NCBI GenBank assembly: GCA_002471345.1
Contig: DKPS01000217.1
Span: forward strand, 1-16,097
Length of the DNA: 16,097 nucleotides
Direction of reading: 5' to 3'
Source: Saprospiraceae bacterium UBA7328
GTDB taxonomy: Bacteria > Bacteroidota > Bacteroidia > Chitinophagales > Saprospiraceae
Below the pieces are notes generated by a model. The model was not told the DNA's origin, searched no databases, and worked only from the letters and a program-made list of their open reading frames with translations. This document shows positions 14,739 to 16,097 of this stretch, one piece after another. Every line of letters begins with the position of its first letter. Position 1 is the stretch's first letter. Both the position numbers and the translations under genes were made by a program.

Positions 14739-15737
14739 TTGTCAACAGCTAAGTTATATACAATACTGATTCTATTTTTCGGGATCCATATTCACTCTCA
14801 TTCACAGAATAGTTTGAGCTCAGATAGCATCCAAGAGGATTTACTGAAAGCACCACAGCTTACACAAATTGAGATCAATAATGAGTTTGTCGACTTCACT
14901 AAATTGAATGACTATGATTATCGAAGATCAATTGACTTTGGGAATGAATTGTATGAGACATTTGATTCAGTTAACACTCAGAGCAACTATCCATTAAACT
15001 TGAATCTTCCTTATCATCTCAACAATCTCACATTTCATTATTCAGCAATTGATTGGTCTGCGCCTCATAGGATCAGATATAGTTATATGCTTGAAGGCTT
15101 TGATAAAGAATGGAGTAAACCGAGCTATCAATCTAAAGTGGCCTATCAAAATCTGACTTCAGGTCAATACTCTTTTAAAATTAGATCGATAGGAGAGGAA
15201 CAGGTATGGAGTGAGCCCATGAATTATTCATTTGGAATCAGAAGACCATGGTGGTCGTCATGGTGGGCATATGCATTCTTTGCATTATCTATCTTTTTAA
15301 TTGGCTATTGGATGTATCATACATGGCAGGAGAAGAAATCTCAAGAAGCAGAAGTTAGAAAACTTCTAGAAGCTTATAAATTAACAGACTTCCCTAAAGC
15401 CATAGAAATGAAAAAGGGAATTGAAGAAAGCAGTTTCTTAAAATTAGTTCAAACTACTCTTGAAACTCATTTGAGTGATGAAAACTTTGTTATAGCCGAA
15501 TTGTGTGAACTCTTAAATATTAGTAGGGCCCAACTTAATCGTAAATTAAAAAAGCTCACAGGGCTTTCTACTTCTCATTATATAAGGTCCCTGAGATTAG
15601 AAATTGCAAAGGAGCTTTTGGTTACCACTAACCTCAATATTTCTGAAGTCGCCTTTAAGGTTGGTTTTAGTAGCCCTACGTATTTCTCCAAAGTATTCAA
15701 GTCGCAATATGGTCATGCTCCTAGTGATCATCAATAA
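14739..15737 (+). CDS. Membrane-anchored Y_Y_Y-AraC transcriptional regulator lacking propeller, kinase and receiver
   Basis: A 332-residue protein with an unusual plan: signal peptide (about 1-22, KLYTILILFFGIHIHSHS), Y_Y_Y domain (about 90-168), one membrane helix (about 174-194) after a WWSSWW motif, a short linker, and a C-terminal AraC DNA-binding domain (about 232-330: FVIAELCELLNISRAQLNRKL and ISEVAFKVGFSSPTYFSKVF, typical of hybrid two-component regulators). Residues about 41-195 are a paralogue of residues 799-953 of the preceding sensor; residues 90-128 match 849-887 there at 27 of 39 positions. I chose the TTG at 14739 because the signal peptide begins right after it, no in-frame ATG exists between it and the upstream stop at 14712, and the next methionine is inside the Y_Y_Y domain. 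It probably pairs with the propeller sensor through the Y_Y_Y domains and regulates susCD from the membrane (inference). Confidence 0.88.
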   Translation: MSTAKLYTILILFFGIHIHSHSQNSLSSDSIQEDLLKAPQLTQIEINNEFVDFTKLNDYDYRRSIDFGNELYETFDSVNTQSNYPLNLNLPYHLNNLTFHYSAIDWSAPHRIRYSYMLEGFDKEWSKPSYQSKVAYQNLTSGQYSFKIRSIGEEQVWSEPMNYSFGIRRPWWSSWWAYAFFALSIFLIGYWMYHTWQEKKSQEAEVRKLLEAYKLTDFPKAIEMKKGIEESSFLKLVQTTLETHLSDENFVIAELCELLNISRAQLNRKLKKLTGLSTSHYIRSLRLEIAKELLVTTNLNISEVAFKVGFSSPTYFSKVFKSQYGHAPSDHQ

Positions 15738-15791
15738 TGGCTATCATACATCAGTTAATGATTCTTAAAAAAGTCACAAGAAGTTAAAATG

Positions 15792-15799
15792 TAACTTTG
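15792..15799 (+). promoter_or_regulatory. Bacteroidota-type -7 promoter element for the terminal membrane-protein gene
   Basis: TAACTTTG matches TAnnTTTG exactly, 38 bp before the ATG at 15838, a usual leader length. A -33 TTTG is not evident. It suggests the last gene is transcribed separately from the AraC regulator, whose stop is at 15737. Confidence 0.5.
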
Positions 15800-15837
15800 T
15801 AATAATCGGAAACATCTTCATTCAAACCGAACAACTA

Positions 15838-16083
15838 ATGGAAATCCTTCTGCATTTTTTATTCTTCACTCTTCTATTAGGACCTATATTTTTGGCGATA
15901 TCTGGGTTTTTCAAATGGAAAAGTATTCCTCTTGAACAAAATGGCAACCCATGGAACGTCATTCCTATGGTCATCAATTCTTCTGTACTTTATGCTTTAG
16001 CATACAACACTATTTATTTTATTCAGGAATTGTTCTTGGCATTGGGAAAGAAATGGATTAAAAGTCTATCTCTATCACAATAA
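15838..16083 (+). CDS. Small hydrophobic membrane protein of unknown function, possibly frameshifted
   Basis: An 81-codon frame with two hydrophobic segments (residues about 3-23 and 42-70), so probably an inner-membrane protein with two helices. I do not recognise a specific family. The reading closes with the polar end IKSLSLSQ at TAA 16081-16083, 14 bases before the window edge. The +1 frame from 16055 stays open to the edge and reads GLKVYLYHNNHNNH, which continues the preceding ALGKKW more naturally than the annotated end. A one-base insertion near 16045-16060 (natural or from sequencing/assembly) would make this the start of a longer protein that runs out of the window. Its own promoter is likely the element at 15792-15799. 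Confidence 0.5.
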   Translation: MEILLHFLFFTLLLGPIFLAISGFFKWKSIPLEQNGNPWNVIPMVINSSVLYALAYNTIYFIQELFLALGKKWIKSLSLSQ

Positions 16084-16097
16084 TCACAATAATCACA
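16076..16097 (+). repeat. Tandem 9-bp repeat at the window edge
   Basis: CACAATAAT is present at 16076-16084 and 16085-16093 and starts again at 16094-16097, running into the edge. In the +1 frame it encodes HNN repeats. It may continue beyond the window. Confidence 0.6.

Noticed and set aside
14739..15737. Pseudogene remnant of a full hybrid two-component sensor
   Set aside because: The frame is intact, starts with a signal peptide and ends with a complete AraC domain; the upstream gap has no propeller remnants, so it reads as a functional short form.

Overview
This looks like chromosomal DNA from an AT-rich, probably marine or environmental Bacteroidota of the Cytophagales type. The first gene ends in a gliding-motility (CHU_C, type B) type IX secretion signal. 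There is a SusC/SusD pair and a 14-repeat propeller/Y_Y_Y sensor of the kind used in Bacteroidota nutrient loci. Starts lack obvious Shine-Dalgarno sequences, and two genes are preceded by exact TAnnTTTG (-7) promoter elements. Genus-level assignment is not possible from this window.

Layout. Positions 1-1135 hold the 3' end of a secreted T9SS substrate and a small LAS/M74-like murein endopeptidase, probably unrelated to what follows. Positions 1373-5798 form a 4-hydroxyproline degradation cluster: a DapA-superfamily lyase (likely pyrroline-4-hydroxy-2-carboxylate deaminase), a two-cysteine proline-racemase-family enzyme (likely 4-hydroxyproline 2-epimerase), an FAD oxidase overlapping it by 4 bp (likely cis-4-hydroxy-D-proline dehydrogenase), and a convergent cupin-AraC regulator. 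The last pathway enzyme, 2-oxoglutarate semialdehyde dehydrogenase, is not in the window. Positions 6366-10753 are a SusC/SusD uptake pair with no glycan-degrading enzyme beside it, so the cargo may be peptide or amino-acid derived, for example collagen fragments; this is inference.

Positions 10887-15737 hold the most unusual part. A 1256-residue protein carries 14 propeller repeats, a Y_Y_Y domain, one membrane helix and a cytoplasmic class III nucleotide cyclase. It is followed by a 332-residue protein that repeats only its Y_Y_Y-membrane module and replaces the cyclase with an AraC DNA-binding domain. No histidine kinase or receiver domain is visible in either. Direct repeats of ATTGTTGC at 20-21 bp spacing, sharing a 26-bp block with 22 identical positions, lie upstream of both susC and the sensor-cyclase gene. 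This suggests a self-contained circuit: ligand sensing by the propeller protein, output through a cyclic nucleotide and through a membrane-tethered AraC partner, and control of the transporter and of the sensor itself.

Positions 15838-16097 contain a short membrane protein whose frame closes near the window edge, while the +1 frame stays open and may be the true continuation.
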